From assembly GCA_964471475.1 (NCBI GenBank), contig CAYYFQ010000001.1, forward strand, positions 124,001 through 188,000: a DNA stretch of 64,000 nucleotides, given 5' to 3'. This DNA is from JAJNBD01 sp964471475 (GTDB lineage Bacteria; Pseudomonadota; Gammaproteobacteria; CAISUE01). The notes under the pieces are model-generated. The model saw only the letters and a list, made by a program, of their open reading frames with translations. It did not search any database and was not told where the DNA came from. How positions within the stretch are numbered: the stretch's first letter is position 1; each line of letters begins with the position of its first letter. Of this stretch, positions 51,522 to 59,750 are shown piece after piece. The position numbers were made by a program, and so were the translations under genes.

Positions 51522-53054
51522 ATGTCACGGATGTTTGCGAAACTCAAAATACCTTTACTAAGTTTGCTCTTAAGCGGCGGGGCACTTGCCAACTTATCCA
51601 CCTTTGCTGCAGATAATGCAGATATTCAATCTTTACCTATTGCGTATCGACTCACTTATGACCAAGTCAAAATGCCACAAGGCGCCAGTGATATGGGCTT
51701 GGTGGGTATTCACAGTATCGTTGGAACGCCTTCTGGTTTATATGGCGGCTTAGCCGGTTATGGGAGTGTACGGGGTTCTCAAGGAGGATTATTAGTTTTA
51801 GGGATAGAAGCAGGGTGGGAATATCCTATTTTTGAACATTTAATTTTTGATGCAGGCATGTTTGCAGGAGGAGCTGGAGGTGCAAGTAGTCCTGTCGGTG
51901 GCGGATTGATGCTAGATTCGCATGCAGATCTTATGTATGATTTTGGATATTTTAGCGTAGGCCCACAGTACAGTTATATCACCTTTCCCAGCGGAAAAAT
52001 TCGTTCCGGGCGCGTTGGTTTGATTGCAGAAACCACTTCCTTTTTTGATTTCATTAATCCTGAAAAATATGGCCAAATCCTTAATCTCCCAGCAAACTGG
52101 ATCACGCATAATTATTTTGCTTTTTATGAACAAAATAATTTTCAACGCAGCGGCACTAAAAATGTAAATGGCGATGTGCAAGATGGCGTTTTTCACTCGG
52201 CAGGTTTCGAGCTGGGTCACTATGTGACAGATCGCGTTTATGTGGCCTTCAAAACTTCAGGCGCTTTTTCAGGTATTCCAAGCGGTTATATGGATGCCTT
52301 AGGGGGAGGAGGGTACCGTTTTCCTCTTACTACTCAACTGAGTGCAACAGCTGCCATGTATCTTGGAGTAGGAGGCGGTGGAAAAGTGGATACAGGGGGT
52401 GGACTTCTCCTTCAACCAATAGCAGGTCTGCAATGGGAATTTATTCCACAGTGGGGATTATGGGCAGAAGGCGGTTACCTTGATGCGCCGAAAGGCCAGC
52501 TGCGCGCACCTACTTTAACCCTTAAGTTATATCATAATTTTGATGATCTTCATAAAAAAGGGGAAGCGGGATCTCTCTCTGACTACTTCGTCAACAAATG
52601 GCGAGTACGAATCATGAATCAAACATATTTCAATCCTAAACGAGCCACCAGTAATTCTAATCAAAATATTAATTTGATCAATGTTACTTTTGATCAGTTT
52701 TTAAATTCTTATTTTTATTTAACGGGCGGAGCTTCAAGCGCTTATGCCGGTCGCGGTCAAACCACTGGAGGACCTGCCACTGGTTTAGTAGGTGTGGGTG
52801 CTCAAACTCCCACTTATTTAAACCACTGGGAGTTTTTTGCAGAAGGCTTGATTGGTGCAAGCGGTGGGGGTGGCTATGAAACCAATGGAGGTGCAATTGT
52901 CGAACCTGTCGCGGGCATTAATTATCGACTCACCCCGAAAACCGCCATACAACTTTCTTTCGGCCATATTATGGCATTAAAACAACACAGCACTAATAAC
53001 AATGCCTTAAATGCTGGGATGCTATTTACATTTGGGGCTCCCGCTAAGGCGTAA
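51522..53054 (+). CDS. predicted outer-membrane beta-barrel protein, function unknown
   Basis: A 510-residue protein with a signal peptide: basic start 'MSRMFAKLK', hydrophobic core 'PLLSLLLSGGALANL' and cleavage after 'TFA'. The rest is rich in Gly, Tyr and alternating hydrophobic residues, with repeated 'GGxLxLxP/EAGW' strands and glycine clusters ('GGAGGASSPVGGGLML'), ending in a Phe-containing strand. The frame is open from a TTG at 51516, but the ATG at 51522 is the natural start. A long C-terminal half could be a second barrel or passenger. No family is recognised. Confidence 0.7.
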   Translation: MSRMFAKLKIPLLSLLLSGGALANLSTFAADNADIQSLPIAYRLTYDQVKMPQGASDMGLVGIHSIVGTPSGLYGGLAGYGSVRGSQGGLLVLGIEAGWEYPIFEHLIFDAGMFAGGAGGASSPVGGGLMLDSHADLMYDFGYFSVGPQYSYITFPSGKIRSGRVGLIAETTSFFDFINPEKYGQILNLPANWITHNYFAFYEQNNFQRSGTKNVNGDVQDGVFHSAGFELGHYVTDRVYVAFKTSGAFSGIPSGYMDALGGGGYRFPLTTQLSATAAMYLGVGGGGKVDTGGGLLLQPIAGLQWEFIPQWGLWAEGGYLDAPKGQLRAPTLTLKLYHNFDDLHKKGEAGSLSDYFVNKWRVRIMNQTYFNPKRATSNSNQNINLINVTFDQFLNSYFYLTGGASSAYAGRGQTTGGPATGLVGVGAQTPTYLNHWEFFAEGLIGASGGGGYETNGGAIVEPVAGINYRLTPKTAIQLSFGHIMALKQHSTNNNALNAGMLFTFGAPAKA

Positions 53055-53097
53055 CGCCAGCGCCTCAAAAGATTAGACCGCTTTTGCGATGGGTATA

Positions 53098-54093
53098 TTA
53101 CGACGCCTGTTGCCAATCTCGCGAAAAATCCGACTCAAGCATCTTAGCCAATTTTTTATCATTTAACACTATACCCAATTCACGATTATCTTCTAAAGAA
53201 TTTTTAGTAAAATTCGCTGAGCCCAAATAAATTTTCAAGCCATCTGCAATCATCACCTTCGCGTGATTATGGAAGCTCTCGGTCCGTTTAAACTGTACGT
53301 GGTAACGTTTTAAATAATAGACTACTCTAGGACGCAAATTATCTCCATATAAAATGTGCACCTTAACCCCACGTGCGGCTGCTTGCTCGATGGCACGCAA
53401 TAAGGGCACATCGCTTAAGCCTTCGGCATAGATTTCAAGACGATCATGCGAGTTTTTCACTAAAGCCAACAAAGCCATTCGAGTATTTAATGGACTCACC
53501 ACTAAATGACTCGTATCAATAGATCTCACGATTTGGTTCTGCCAATCTTGAGCAAATATGGCTAACGCACCTTTCACATCCAGAGGATCTCGGTCTTCTA
53601 AAATAAAATTTCGCTCCGGTTTTGATTTGTAAAAACTGCTTTTGACAAAATTCATCGTCATCACCCAAAGTTGTGCATGATCAATCACCATGGATTTTTG
53701 ATGATAAAAATTTAATCCAGATGATAGACTCGGTACAAAATGCCAACTTATTTTACTATCATGCCAGTAATCAACAAGCCAAGCATTCACATTTTGCGCC
53801 TTGTATGGTGATTTTTCGAGCAACACATGAACCCGCACCCCTCGAGCGGCAGCTTGCTTGAGCGCAACGGCGATATTTTTGTCGGTAAATAAATACATCA
53901 CCACATCAATCTCATCGTGCGCGCGCTGGATAGCATTTACCAAAGGCTGTTCGCCAGCTTCCGGCTCTTCCCATAATTGATAATAAAAAGAATTACCGCC
54001 CTGAGCGACTGAAGGAGAAGTGCTAAAATTAACAACAAATAGTCCAAGCGCTACAAAGAATAGAAGTCCAACAAAAATAAGGCGTTTATACAT
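53098..54093 (-). CDS. phospholipase D-family protein (two HKD motifs)
   Basis: A 331-residue protein with an N-terminal membrane anchor or signal ('LIFVGLLFFVALGLFVVNF') and two HKD catalytic motifs: 'NFYHQKSMVIDHAQLWVM' and 'SFHNHAKVMIADGLKIYLGS'. This is the duplicated PLD fold of cardiolipin synthase and of secreted Nuc-like nucleases. Its ATG at 54093 lies one base from the edge of the palindromic element (54095), and the start overlaps the Kdo hydroxylase stop by 8 bases. Substrate is not known; a periplasmic or secreted location is likely. Confidence 0.85.
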   Translation of the reverse strand: MYKRLIFVGLLFFVALGLFVVNFSTSPSVAQGGNSFYYQLWEEPEAGEQPLVNAIQRAHDEIDVVMYLFTDKNIAVALKQAAARGVRVHVLLEKSPYKAQNVNAWLVDYWHDSKISWHFVPSLSSGLNFYHQKSMVIDHAQLWVMTMNFVKSSFYKSKPERNFILEDRDPLDVKGALAIFAQDWQNQIVRSIDTSHLVVSPLNTRMALLALVKNSHDRLEIYAEGLSDVPLLRAIEQAAARGVKVHILYGDNLRPRVVYYLKRYHVQFKRTESFHNHAKVMIADGLKIYLGSANFTKNSLEDNRELGIVLNDKKLAKMLESDFSRDWQQAS

Positions 54094-55102
54094 TAGACCT
54101 CTTTTGAAACTCTACTCCGGTGGAAAATTTGTGCGTCGGTTCCACGCTCGAATCCTCATGTACTGGCGTGTACACTCCGGTTCTGCGCGCCGATCCTCCT
54201 TCAACTTTTCTCTCAGGAGCGAGTTTCGAAGAAGGTCTATTGGTTAAAGGAGTATTGAATTTATTTTCGAGAATTTTTAACGGGGAGTACGAAGCATCTT
54301 GCATAGCATCTACAGGTAAAGAAAATGTTTGCTCTAAACAATATTGACCCGCAAGCGCCGCATGAGAAGTGCAGTCTGTAAAAACAATCCAAGTACTATT
54401 CGCAGGTAATGTTATCTCTTGTTGCGAAACGCTTTTTTGGTAATTAAGATCCGCCTTCATTTTGTCATGTAATTGCAACATCAATGCATCGTAGTCAGTC
54501 GACAAGTTTTTAGTAATACCCATCATTTTTAAAATATATTTTCTTATGCGCCAGGGTCTTTGCAAGGAAGGCAAAAAACGCCCGGCAAGCTCTGGAAACG
54601 CCTCACCTACTTTCCAAATTCGTGGTTGCTGATAGGGGTTAATATTGCTAAACACACGCAATATTCGCGCTCCTTGAGTGGGGTTGGCAGGAAAAGCATC
54701 CACATGCAAACGTGTATCATCTTTGCGATAAGAAGCAGCTTTACGTCCAGAAGCTTCGATTGGCCGAAAGCTCGTACGCTTAAGGAGCAATGCTGTTTTA
54801 TACTGAGGAATTATCGTTTCTACACATTGTTGTGCAAAATTTGCATAACGCTCCATCATGGAAGTCAGATTTTTTTGCATAGCGAAATCCGCTCGATGTG
54901 CTTTTAATTGACGAGTTGCTAAATTAAAACTAATATTTTTACTTTTGCCTTCAGTCCAATGATAATCAAATAATTTTTTTTCTTCGTCAGTCAACAAAAA
55001 AGCTAACTTAGGTAACAAAATTAAGGAACCTTGCTCGAGCGCACTCACCGCATCGTAAGAGGTGATTTCTTCTATACTTTTTGCAGTGATAGTATGAATC
55101 AT
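54086..55102 (-). CDS. kdoO: Kdo 3-hydroxylase (KdoO-like Fe/2-oxoglutarate dioxygenase) with repeat-encoded tail
   Basis: A 338-residue protein with the KdoO pattern: 'LLLKRTSFRPIEASGRKAAS', 'LHVDAFPANPTQGARILRVF' (His133-x-Asp135 iron ligands plus the Arg for 2-oxoglutarate) and 'FTDCTSHAALAGQY' with a second His. KdoO hydroxylates C3 of Kdo in lipid A inner core. Residues 289-338 are encoded by the inserted 144-bp palindromic element, so the C-terminus is not the native one and the last 50 residues are low-complexity repeat translation. Activity may be kept because the core ends near residue 288. Confidence 0.85.
   Translation of the reverse strand: MIHTITAKSIEEITSYDAVSALEQGSLILLPKLAFLLTDEEKKLFDYHWTEGKSKNISFNLATRQLKAHRADFAMQKNLTSMMERYANFAQQCVETIIPQYKTALLLKRTSFRPIEASGRKAASYRKDDTRLHVDAFPANPTQGARILRVFSNINPYQQPRIWKVGEAFPELAGRFLPSLQRPWRIRKYILKMMGITKNLSTDYDALMLQLHDKMKADLNYQKSVSQQEITLPANSTWIVFTDCTSHAALAGQYCLEQTFSLPVDAMQDASYSPLKILENKFNTPLTNRPSSKLAPERKVEGGSARRTGVYTPVHEDSSVEPTHKFSTGVEFQKRSNV
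54095..54238. repeat. 144-bp palindromic element inserted in the 3' end of the Kdo hydroxylase gene
   Basis: The two ends, AGACCTCTTTTGAAACTC and the reverse complement of GAGTTTCGAAGAAGGTCT, form terminal inverted repeats (about 14 of the first 18 positions match), and a TA flanks both ends. It contains an internal stem around 'CATGTACTGGCGTGTACA'. The element is read through as coding sequence by the hydroxylase gene, and its left end is one base from the start of the PLD gene. It resembles a MITE or the rickettsial-type palindromic elements that insert into ORFs. Confidence 0.65.
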
Positions 55103-55112
55103 AAATTATTTT

Positions 55113-56003
55113 TCACTTAGGCCAATAAGAATAAAGACAAATTCCCACCCAAAGGATGGCTGTAAAAAGTAAGAGAGGATCCGTTAACAAAGTATCGGTA
55201 GGAGATTCTCCACCTTGCAATCGATCCACTACATAAGCATAGCGAAATAACCCATACAATACTACCGGAATGCTTATAATGAGTTGCGGTTTTTGGGACA
55301 TAACAAATAAACTATAAAAAACTAAAGCACCCGTAGAAGAAAGTTGCGCATAATAATGAATTAATGATGGGGAATAAAACATTAACACACGGCGTCCCAT
55401 ATGATCCGTATTCATCATTTCTTGCTTACGTTTAATCACAGCAAGATAAAGCGCAAGACATAAAGTCGTCACTAACATCCAGTTAGAAATTGGCACAGAT
55501 AGTACCGCGCCTCCTGCATATACTCTAATCACAAAACCAAATGCAATCACGAAGATATCGATGATAGGTTGATTTTTCAATACAAATGTATATAAAACAT
55601 TAAGGGCGATGTAAATTAATACAGGAAAAATAATAAGCGGTAGCCAATAAAAACCAACGCCTAATAAAATACACAAAAAAATGGCAGTAATACTCGCTTG
55701 AGTTTTGCTCAGCATACCTGCTGCTAAAGGTCTTGTTTTTGCTTTGATGGGATGATGACGGTCTGCTTCTTCATCGTGGATATCGTTGATCACATAAATA
55801 AAAGAAGCGGCCAAACAAAATATCCACGTAGCAAGGAAAGCTCGATAAACAAAATGAGGATAAAAAAATGTCCCCGAAAAAATTAATGGGGCTAAGACAA
55901 AGCTATTTTTAATCCATTGCCTGGGACGAAGTAAATGAAAAATAGCTAAAATGTAGTGGGAGATGGGGCGTTTGGAGACTTGCAAATGGATATCATGAGC
56001 CAT
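55113..56003 (-). CDS. UbiA-family prenyltransferase, decaprenyl-phosphate phosphoribosyltransferase-like
   Basis: A 296-residue membrane protein with 'RPRQWIKNSFVLAPLIFSG' at the start and the metal-binding 'VINDIHDEEADRHHPIKA' plus 'TRPLAAG'. This combination fits the DPPR synthase group, which moves phosphoribose to a polyprenyl phosphate, rather than quinone UbiA. About nine hydrophobic segments follow. The next steps to polyprenyl-phosphate arabinose (DprE1/DprE2 and the phosphatase) are not seen. It lies after rpsI, with an inverted-repeat element between. Confidence 0.8.
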   Translation of the reverse strand: MAHDIHLQVSKRPISHYILAIFHLLRPRQWIKNSFVLAPLIFSGTFFYPHFVYRAFLATWIFCLAASFIYVINDIHDEEADRHHPIKAKTRPLAAGMLSKTQASITAIFLCILLGVGFYWLPLIIFPVLIYIALNVLYTFVLKNQPIIDIFVIAFGFVIRVYAGGAVLSVPISNWMLVTTLCLALYLAVIKRKQEMMNTDHMGRRVLMFYSPSLIHYYAQLSSTGALVFYSLFVMSQKPQLIISIPVVLYGLFRYAYVVDRLQGGESPTDTLLTDPLLLFTAILWVGICLYSYWPK

Positions 56004-56018
56004 ATGTCAAACCTACGT

Positions 56019-56099
56019 GTACACGACAAAAATAAGAATCGAGGTTAAACGGATCCTATCGTGCCACCCGTTTTGCAATTATCGTATTTTGTCATGTAC
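56019..56099. repeat. 81-bp palindromic element after rpsI
   Basis: The left arm (GTACACGACAAAAA... to ...TAAACGG) and the right arm (CCGTTTTGCAATT... to ...GTCATGTAC) are imperfect inverted repeats of about 33 bases. A half copy lies at 33329-33363 in the opposite orientation. It lies between rpsI and the UbiA-family gene and could act as an attenuator or terminator for the ribosomal operon, though it lacks a T-tract. Confidence 0.6.
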
Positions 56100-56116
56100 G
56101 AAAATGTCAACACGCT

Positions 56117-56578
56117 TTAACGTTTGGAGAACTGTACGCCTTTGCGCGCTCCATGTAAACCAACTTTTTTACGCTCAACTTGACGTGAGTCACGTGTTAC
56201 ATAACCTGCCACACGCAAACGTTTACGGAAAGAATTTTCATTAGCAGCTTCTTCACCGGGAATCACTGTCGTTCCAGCTTCATCATACTCAATTAACGCA
56301 CGAGTAATACCCAAACGAATGGCGCCTGCTTGCCCAGTATGACCACCGCCTTCTACTGTAATATAAAAATCAAATTGATCTTTGACGCCGAGCAAATCGA
56401 TCGGTTGCATCGTAATAATGCGATGCGTTTTGCGACCAAAATATTCATTCAACGAACGACCATTAATGGTCATGGTGCCTGTACCTTTTTTCATAAAAAC
56501 GCGTGCGATGGAAGATTTGCGACGCCCTGTGCCATAATTTTGTTTTATAGCGGCCTTCTTGGTTTTTGGTGTAGCCAT
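56117..56578 (-). CDS. rpsI: 30S ribosomal protein S9
   Basis: A 153-residue S9 with the universal motifs 'YGTGRRKSSIARVFMKKGTG', 'INGRSLNEYFGR', 'GGGHTGQAGAIRLGITRALI' and the 'KGVQFSKR' C-terminus that reaches the ribosomal P site. The N-terminus is somewhat longer than in E. coli (130 residues). It is the second gene after rplM with a 3-base gap, the standard order. Confidence 0.98.
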   Translation of the reverse strand: MATPKTKKAAIKQNYGTGRRKSSIARVFMKKGTGTMTINGRSLNEYFGRKTHRIITMQPIDLLGVKDQFDFYITVEGGGHTGQAGAIRLGITRALIEYDEAGTTVIPGEEAANENSFRKRLRVAGYVTRDSRQVERKKVGLHGARKGVQFSKR

Positions 56579-56581
56579 AAA

Positions 56582-57037
56582 TTAATTCTCTGTGATATCC
56601 AATACAATGGGTTGTTGTGCCGTATGAGGATGCGCAGCACCCGCATAAACTTTAAGCTTACGATACATTTCACGCGCTAAAGGACCTTTAGGAAGCATTC
56701 CCTTAACAGCAAATTCAATAACTCGCTCAGGAGCTTTTTGAATTAATTTTTCAAACGTAATTGCTTTAACACCGCCAGGAAAACCTGTATAGCTATAGTA
56801 AGTTTTATCTTTAGCTTTATTGCCGGTTACGCGAACTTTCGAAGCGTTAATGACAACAACAAAATCTCCGGTATCTACATGAGATGTATAAATAGCTTTA
56901 TGTTTACCTCGAAGACGTCGGGCAACTTCAGTAGCAAGATGACCAAGCGTTTTATTAGTAGCGTCGATCAAAAACCAATCGCGCTTGACTTCAGATGCTT
57001 TAGCGCTCTGAGTCATATGTGATAATGTGGCAGTCAT
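56582..57037 (-). CDS. rplM: 50S ribosomal protein L13
   Basis: A 151-residue L13: 'VKRDWFLIDATNKTLGHLAT', 'RLRGKHKAIYTSHVDTGD', 'VKGMLPKGPLAREMYRKLK' and 'AHPHTAQQP'. The ATG at 57037 has GAGG six bases upstream and is preferred; the internal Met at 57016 has no ribosome site. The standard rplM-rpsI operon order confirms the identity. Confidence 0.98.
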   Translation of the reverse strand: MTATLSHMTQSAKASEVKRDWFLIDATNKTLGHLATEVARRLRGKHKAIYTSHVDTGDFVVVINASKVRVTGNKAKDKTYYSYTGFPGGVKAITFEKLIQKAPERVIEFAVKGMLPKGPLAREMYRKLKVYAGAAHPHTAQQPIVLDITEN

Positions 57038-57087
57038 GAATCCTCAACCTTCAATACTATAAAGAATTATTAAACAAAGAACCGAGG

Positions 57088-57116
57088 ATTATACCAGTCA
57101 ATTCTGCGTTCCACAA
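57088..57116 (-). promoter_or_regulatory. rplM-rpsI promoter
   Basis: On the minus strand TTGTGG (57111-57116) and a perfect TATAAT (57088-57093) are 17 bases apart, about 50 bases before the rplM ATG. The 341-base gap 57038-57378 contains this promoter, a tandem repeat at 57138-57191 and a plus-strand promoter candidate; no gene is seen. Confidence 0.65.
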
Positions 57117-57137
57117 GAGGGATGCCTCAAGCCACCT

Positions 57138-57191
57138 AGGGCACATTTTCACTTTAGGTGTAACAAGGGACATTTTAATTTTGGTTTGACA
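57138..57191. repeat. Two tandem degenerate 26-28-bp repeats
   Basis: 57138-57165 (AGGGCACATTTTCACTTTAG...) and 57166-57191 (AGGGACATTTTAATTTTGG...) are adjacent, related copies of AGGGnACATTTTnAnTTTnG(G)TnTnACA. They resemble the multiple end repeats of some IS families, but no transposase is nearby. A solo end or an operator array are both possible. Confidence 0.45.
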
Positions 57192-57221
57192 AATTGAGCA
57201 CGCTAATTGAGAACGCTAATC

Positions 57222-57250
57222 TTGTTTTGTCGCAAAAGAATTGGTACACT
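57222..57250 (+). promoter_or_regulatory. Promoter candidate for the gene at 57379
   Basis: TTGTTT (57222-57227) and TACACT (57245-57250) have a 17-base spacer. The distance to the ATG at 57379 leaves a leader of about 120 bases. Moderate match only. Confidence 0.35.
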
Positions 57251-57378
57251 GCGCGTCATTATCCTAAATTCGGCAATCGAGCGCATAGCGAGAAGGGTGA
57301 ATGCGTTGAATCTAGGATTATAGCTTATTTCATACAATTTATTTTTTCAGCGGATTTATTTTTACAGGGGTGTTAAGT

Positions 57379-58206
57379 ATGATACGGTTTCTTCCACCAA
57401 GAAAATGCTGTGCGGCTTTGTTTTTCATAGGCATAGCCAATATGGCGGTTGCTCAAACAAATGAGGCATCCGTCCATCCTTCTTCTTTTCAAAAAAAATA
57501 TTCATTTGCTAATGTGATTCAATCCTTGAATCATTTTCAAGTAGATTTTGCTGCAGGCCCCACGTGGTATCGCTCCAGTGTCGGTCATGTACAAGTGACG
57601 CAAAATGAACAAGATTCCAGCGTGGTGAATTCAGTTTCTTCCTCTGCGACTTATCGTGCAGGGGTAGGTTATCATCTTTTGAGTGATCGGCTGGCTTCGC
57701 GCAAATATTTTAACGATCTTCTTTTGCAGCTTAACTGGTATACAAATCGTGCGGCGATTAAAGGGGATGTGTGGCAAAGTGGGTTGTCTAATTTAGATAA
57801 CTACACTTTTCGAGCGCCCATTAGCAGCAATCGTTGGATGTTAGATGTCAAACCTGGGCTCTTCACCTTTCGTCGTTTTTCACCTTATCCCATCCTCGGT
57901 GTTGGCGTAGCACGTACCCAATTTGCTTATTATGAACGGCCATCCAATTCCAACGTCAATGCCGATAGCTTTGTCAATTTAAAGGCCAGGATGAATACAC
58001 AATTCGCTTATGATTATGGTTTTGGGTTGCAATATGCAATCACACAACATTTGGCAGCCACCGCTGAATATATTCACACGAATATGAGTAACCTTAGCCC
58101 ATCGAAACAAAATGGTTCCGCTGGAAGCAGTGTGACCGTTCAGAATGCTCCAAGATTTTCAGTCTATAGCCAAAACTTGTTGTTTGGTTTGAGTTGGAAA
58201 TTTTAA
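57379..58206 (+). CDS. predicted outer-membrane beta-barrel protein
   Basis: A 275-residue protein with a signal peptide ('CCAALFFIGIANMAVAQ', cleavage after VAQ) followed by alternating-strand sequence ('QVDFAAGPTWYRS', 'TYRAGVGYHLL', 'AYDYGFGLQYAITQHLAATA') and a last strand ending 'NLLFGLSWKF', with the terminal Phe typical of BAM-inserted barrels. The frame is open from a GTG at 57370; the ATG at 57379 is preferred, with AGGGG at good spacing. No family recognised; probably a small porin-like or OmpW/opacity-type surface protein. Confidence 0.7.
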   Translation: MIRFLPPRKCCAALFFIGIANMAVAQTNEASVHPSSFQKKYSFANVIQSLNHFQVDFAAGPTWYRSSVGHVQVTQNEQDSSVVNSVSSSATYRAGVGYHLLSDRLASRKYFNDLLLQLNWYTNRAAIKGDVWQSGLSNLDNYTFRAPISSNRWMLDVKPGLFTFRRFSPYPILGVGVARTQFAYYERPSNSNVNADSFVNLKARMNTQFAYDYGFGLQYAITQHLAATAEYIHTNMSNLSPSKQNGSAGSSVTVQNAPRFSVYSQNLLFGLSWKF

Positions 58207-58265
58207 TATTTTGTTTTATATACTCAACGTTTCTTATCTTTAAACAATGACACAAGGAATGAATC

Positions 58266-59531
58266 ATGAAAACACGCAGATATACAGGATTGTTTTTTTT
58301 GATCGCGGTTTTTTTTGCCCCGAATGTTTGGGCGGATGCGCAAGTAACTTTTGACGTACCTACTTTTCCCTCAAGCATGCATACGGGGGATTCAAACAAC
58401 TACACTTATACGATTCACAATAACACCCCTCATCCTTGGGCTTTAATAACTTCGGGGATCTCATCACCCGTTTCTATTGCGTCAACGACCTGTAACAGCA
58501 ATGTAATTCCGGCGGGTCCAAATAAGAGTTGCACTGTCACATTGACTATCCACCCGACTACCACGGGTACGATCAGTAATACCATTACTATCGGATATGA
58601 TGGTCGGGGCAAAAACTCTGTTACCCCTTTAAATATTACCGTAACAACGGGGCATTACGCTCTTGCGTCGAGCGGAAGCGCGGGAACCCCGGGTCTTTAT
58701 TCTTGTGCGGTGACGAGCGGAACGGTGGCAGCGCTTGCGTCTTGCACGGCCGCTTCACTTTCCCCAGCAGCCTCTTCACCCTATGGAGTGGCTTTGGATA
58801 CCACGAATAATCGCGTTTATGTCGCTGATAATGGTAATAGTGATATTTACTCATGTGCCTCGACAAATGGAACGTTGGGTAGTTGTACGGCTTATACGAC
58901 AGGCACCACAAGCTTCCCCAACGCTCCCATCGGGCTTGCTTTAGATCCTAGCCTTAACTATCTTTATGTGACACTAGGAACAGGCGTAAGCGGTAAAGTG
59001 TACGCTTGCCCTGTATCATCCGCAGGAGTAATCACCGGTACCTGTACGAATACCACAGCTAGCCCTGCATTTACCCCTATAGGCCTTACCGTAAAAACTA
59101 TCAGCTCCACTACCTATGGGTATGTCACTAACTCGGCTGGTGCTCCTATAGTTACCAAGTGTACTGTATCAAGCGGTGTATGGTCTTCTTGTACTGCGAC
59201 AGGCACCTCTTTAACCGCTCCTAAAGCTATTGTGATTGATAATAATAATGCGTATGCTTACATTGCCAATGGCAGTGGATCCCCCTTGATTACTAAATGT
59301 GCAGTAAGCTCCTCGGATGGCACGTTCAGTGGCTGTACCGACAGTGGGGCATCCGGGATGACTGGCCCAACCGCCCTATCTATTGATTCAACCAACAGCT
59401 ATCTTTATGCCACTTCTGTAACTGATGGCACCATTTATAACTGTACTATTGGAGCGGGTGGGACGCTTAGCGGTTGTACAAGCACTGGTGCTTCAAGCTT
59501 TGCAGACTCTTTAGGGATTGCCAGTTACTAG
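58266..59531 (+). CDS. secreted beta-propeller-like protein with six Cys-pair repeats
   Basis: A 421-residue protein: signal peptide (cleavage near 'VWA' at 23), an Ig-like beta domain to about 125 ('CTVTLTIHPTTTGT'), then six repeats of about 45-50 residues. Each has a 'YxC..(S/T).G....SC' pair, as in 'YSCASTNGTLGSCTA', 'TKCTVSSGVWSSCTA' and 'YNCTIGAGGTLSGCTS', and a 'GxALDxTNNRVYVAD'-like strand. The periodicity suggests a six-bladed propeller, each blade closed by a disulphide, so it must fold outside the cytoplasm. AAGGA precedes the start. Composition is richer in GC and Ser/Thr than its neighbours. Function unknown; surface adhesin or enzyme scaffold are possible. Confidence 0.75.
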   Translation: MKTRRYTGLFFLIAVFFAPNVWADAQVTFDVPTFPSSMHTGDSNNYTYTIHNNTPHPWALITSGISSPVSIASTTCNSNVIPAGPNKSCTVTLTIHPTTTGTISNTITIGYDGRGKNSVTPLNITVTTGHYALASSGSAGTPGLYSCAVTSGTVAALASCTAASLSPAASSPYGVALDTTNNRVYVADNGNSDIYSCASTNGTLGSCTAYTTGTTSFPNAPIGLALDPSLNYLYVTLGTGVSGKVYACPVSSAGVITGTCTNTTASPAFTPIGLTVKTISSTTYGYVTNSAGAPIVTKCTVSSGVWSSCTATGTSLTAPKAIVIDNNNAYAYIANGSGSPLITKCAVSSSDGTFSGCTDSGASGMTGPTALSIDSTNSYLYATSVTDGTIYNCTIGAGGTLSGCTSTGASSFADSLGIASY

Positions 59532-59547
59532 ACGTGCAAAATGCGTG

Positions 59548-59573
59548 AATGCCGCTCTTGCAAGAGCGGCATT
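59548..59573 (+). terminator. Perfect hairpin after the propeller gene
   Basis: AATGCCGCTCT and AGAGCGGCATT (11 bases each, 4-base loop) form a strong stem 17 bases after the stop codon. There is no T-run downstream, so it may be a Rho-type or processing hairpin rather than a classical intrinsic terminator. Confidence 0.45.
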
Positions 59574-59612
59574 AGCCACTGCTCCAGCTGCTATCCGCTT
59601 CCAAAAATGTTG

Positions 59613-59621
59613 TGATACAAT
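59613..59621 (+). promoter_or_regulatory. Extended -10 candidate (TGATACAAT) upstream of tRNA-Leu
   Basis: The nonamer TGATACAAT lies about 130 bases before the tRNA gene; it matches those at 6689 and 46944. The tRNA might instead use a nearer promoter; nothing better is obvious. Confidence 0.25.
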
Positions 59622-59750
59622 GATGCGGTAAGCTTAGTATAAAAATATACGGAATTTGAAAATAAGAAAAATTTATCTCTTTTTGTTATGCCTATGTATT
59701 TTTATTGCCGTGTAAGTTGTGATTCATAGATATTGTTTCAACTTATAAAT

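Noticed and set aside
53084..53097. Match to the end of the 6513-6675 palindrome (CGATGGGTATAT)
   Set aside because: Only about 12 bases match and no second arm is present; too short to call a copy.
54560..54907. 115-codon plus-strand ORF
   Set aside because: It is antisense to the Kdo hydroxylase gene and has no recognisable features.
56330..56680. 116-codon plus-strand ORF
   Set aside because: It is antisense to rpsI and rplM, both certain genes; no family features.
59532..59580. Classical intrinsic terminator
   Set aside because: The hairpin is perfect but no T-run follows, so it was kept only as a low-confidence hairpin.
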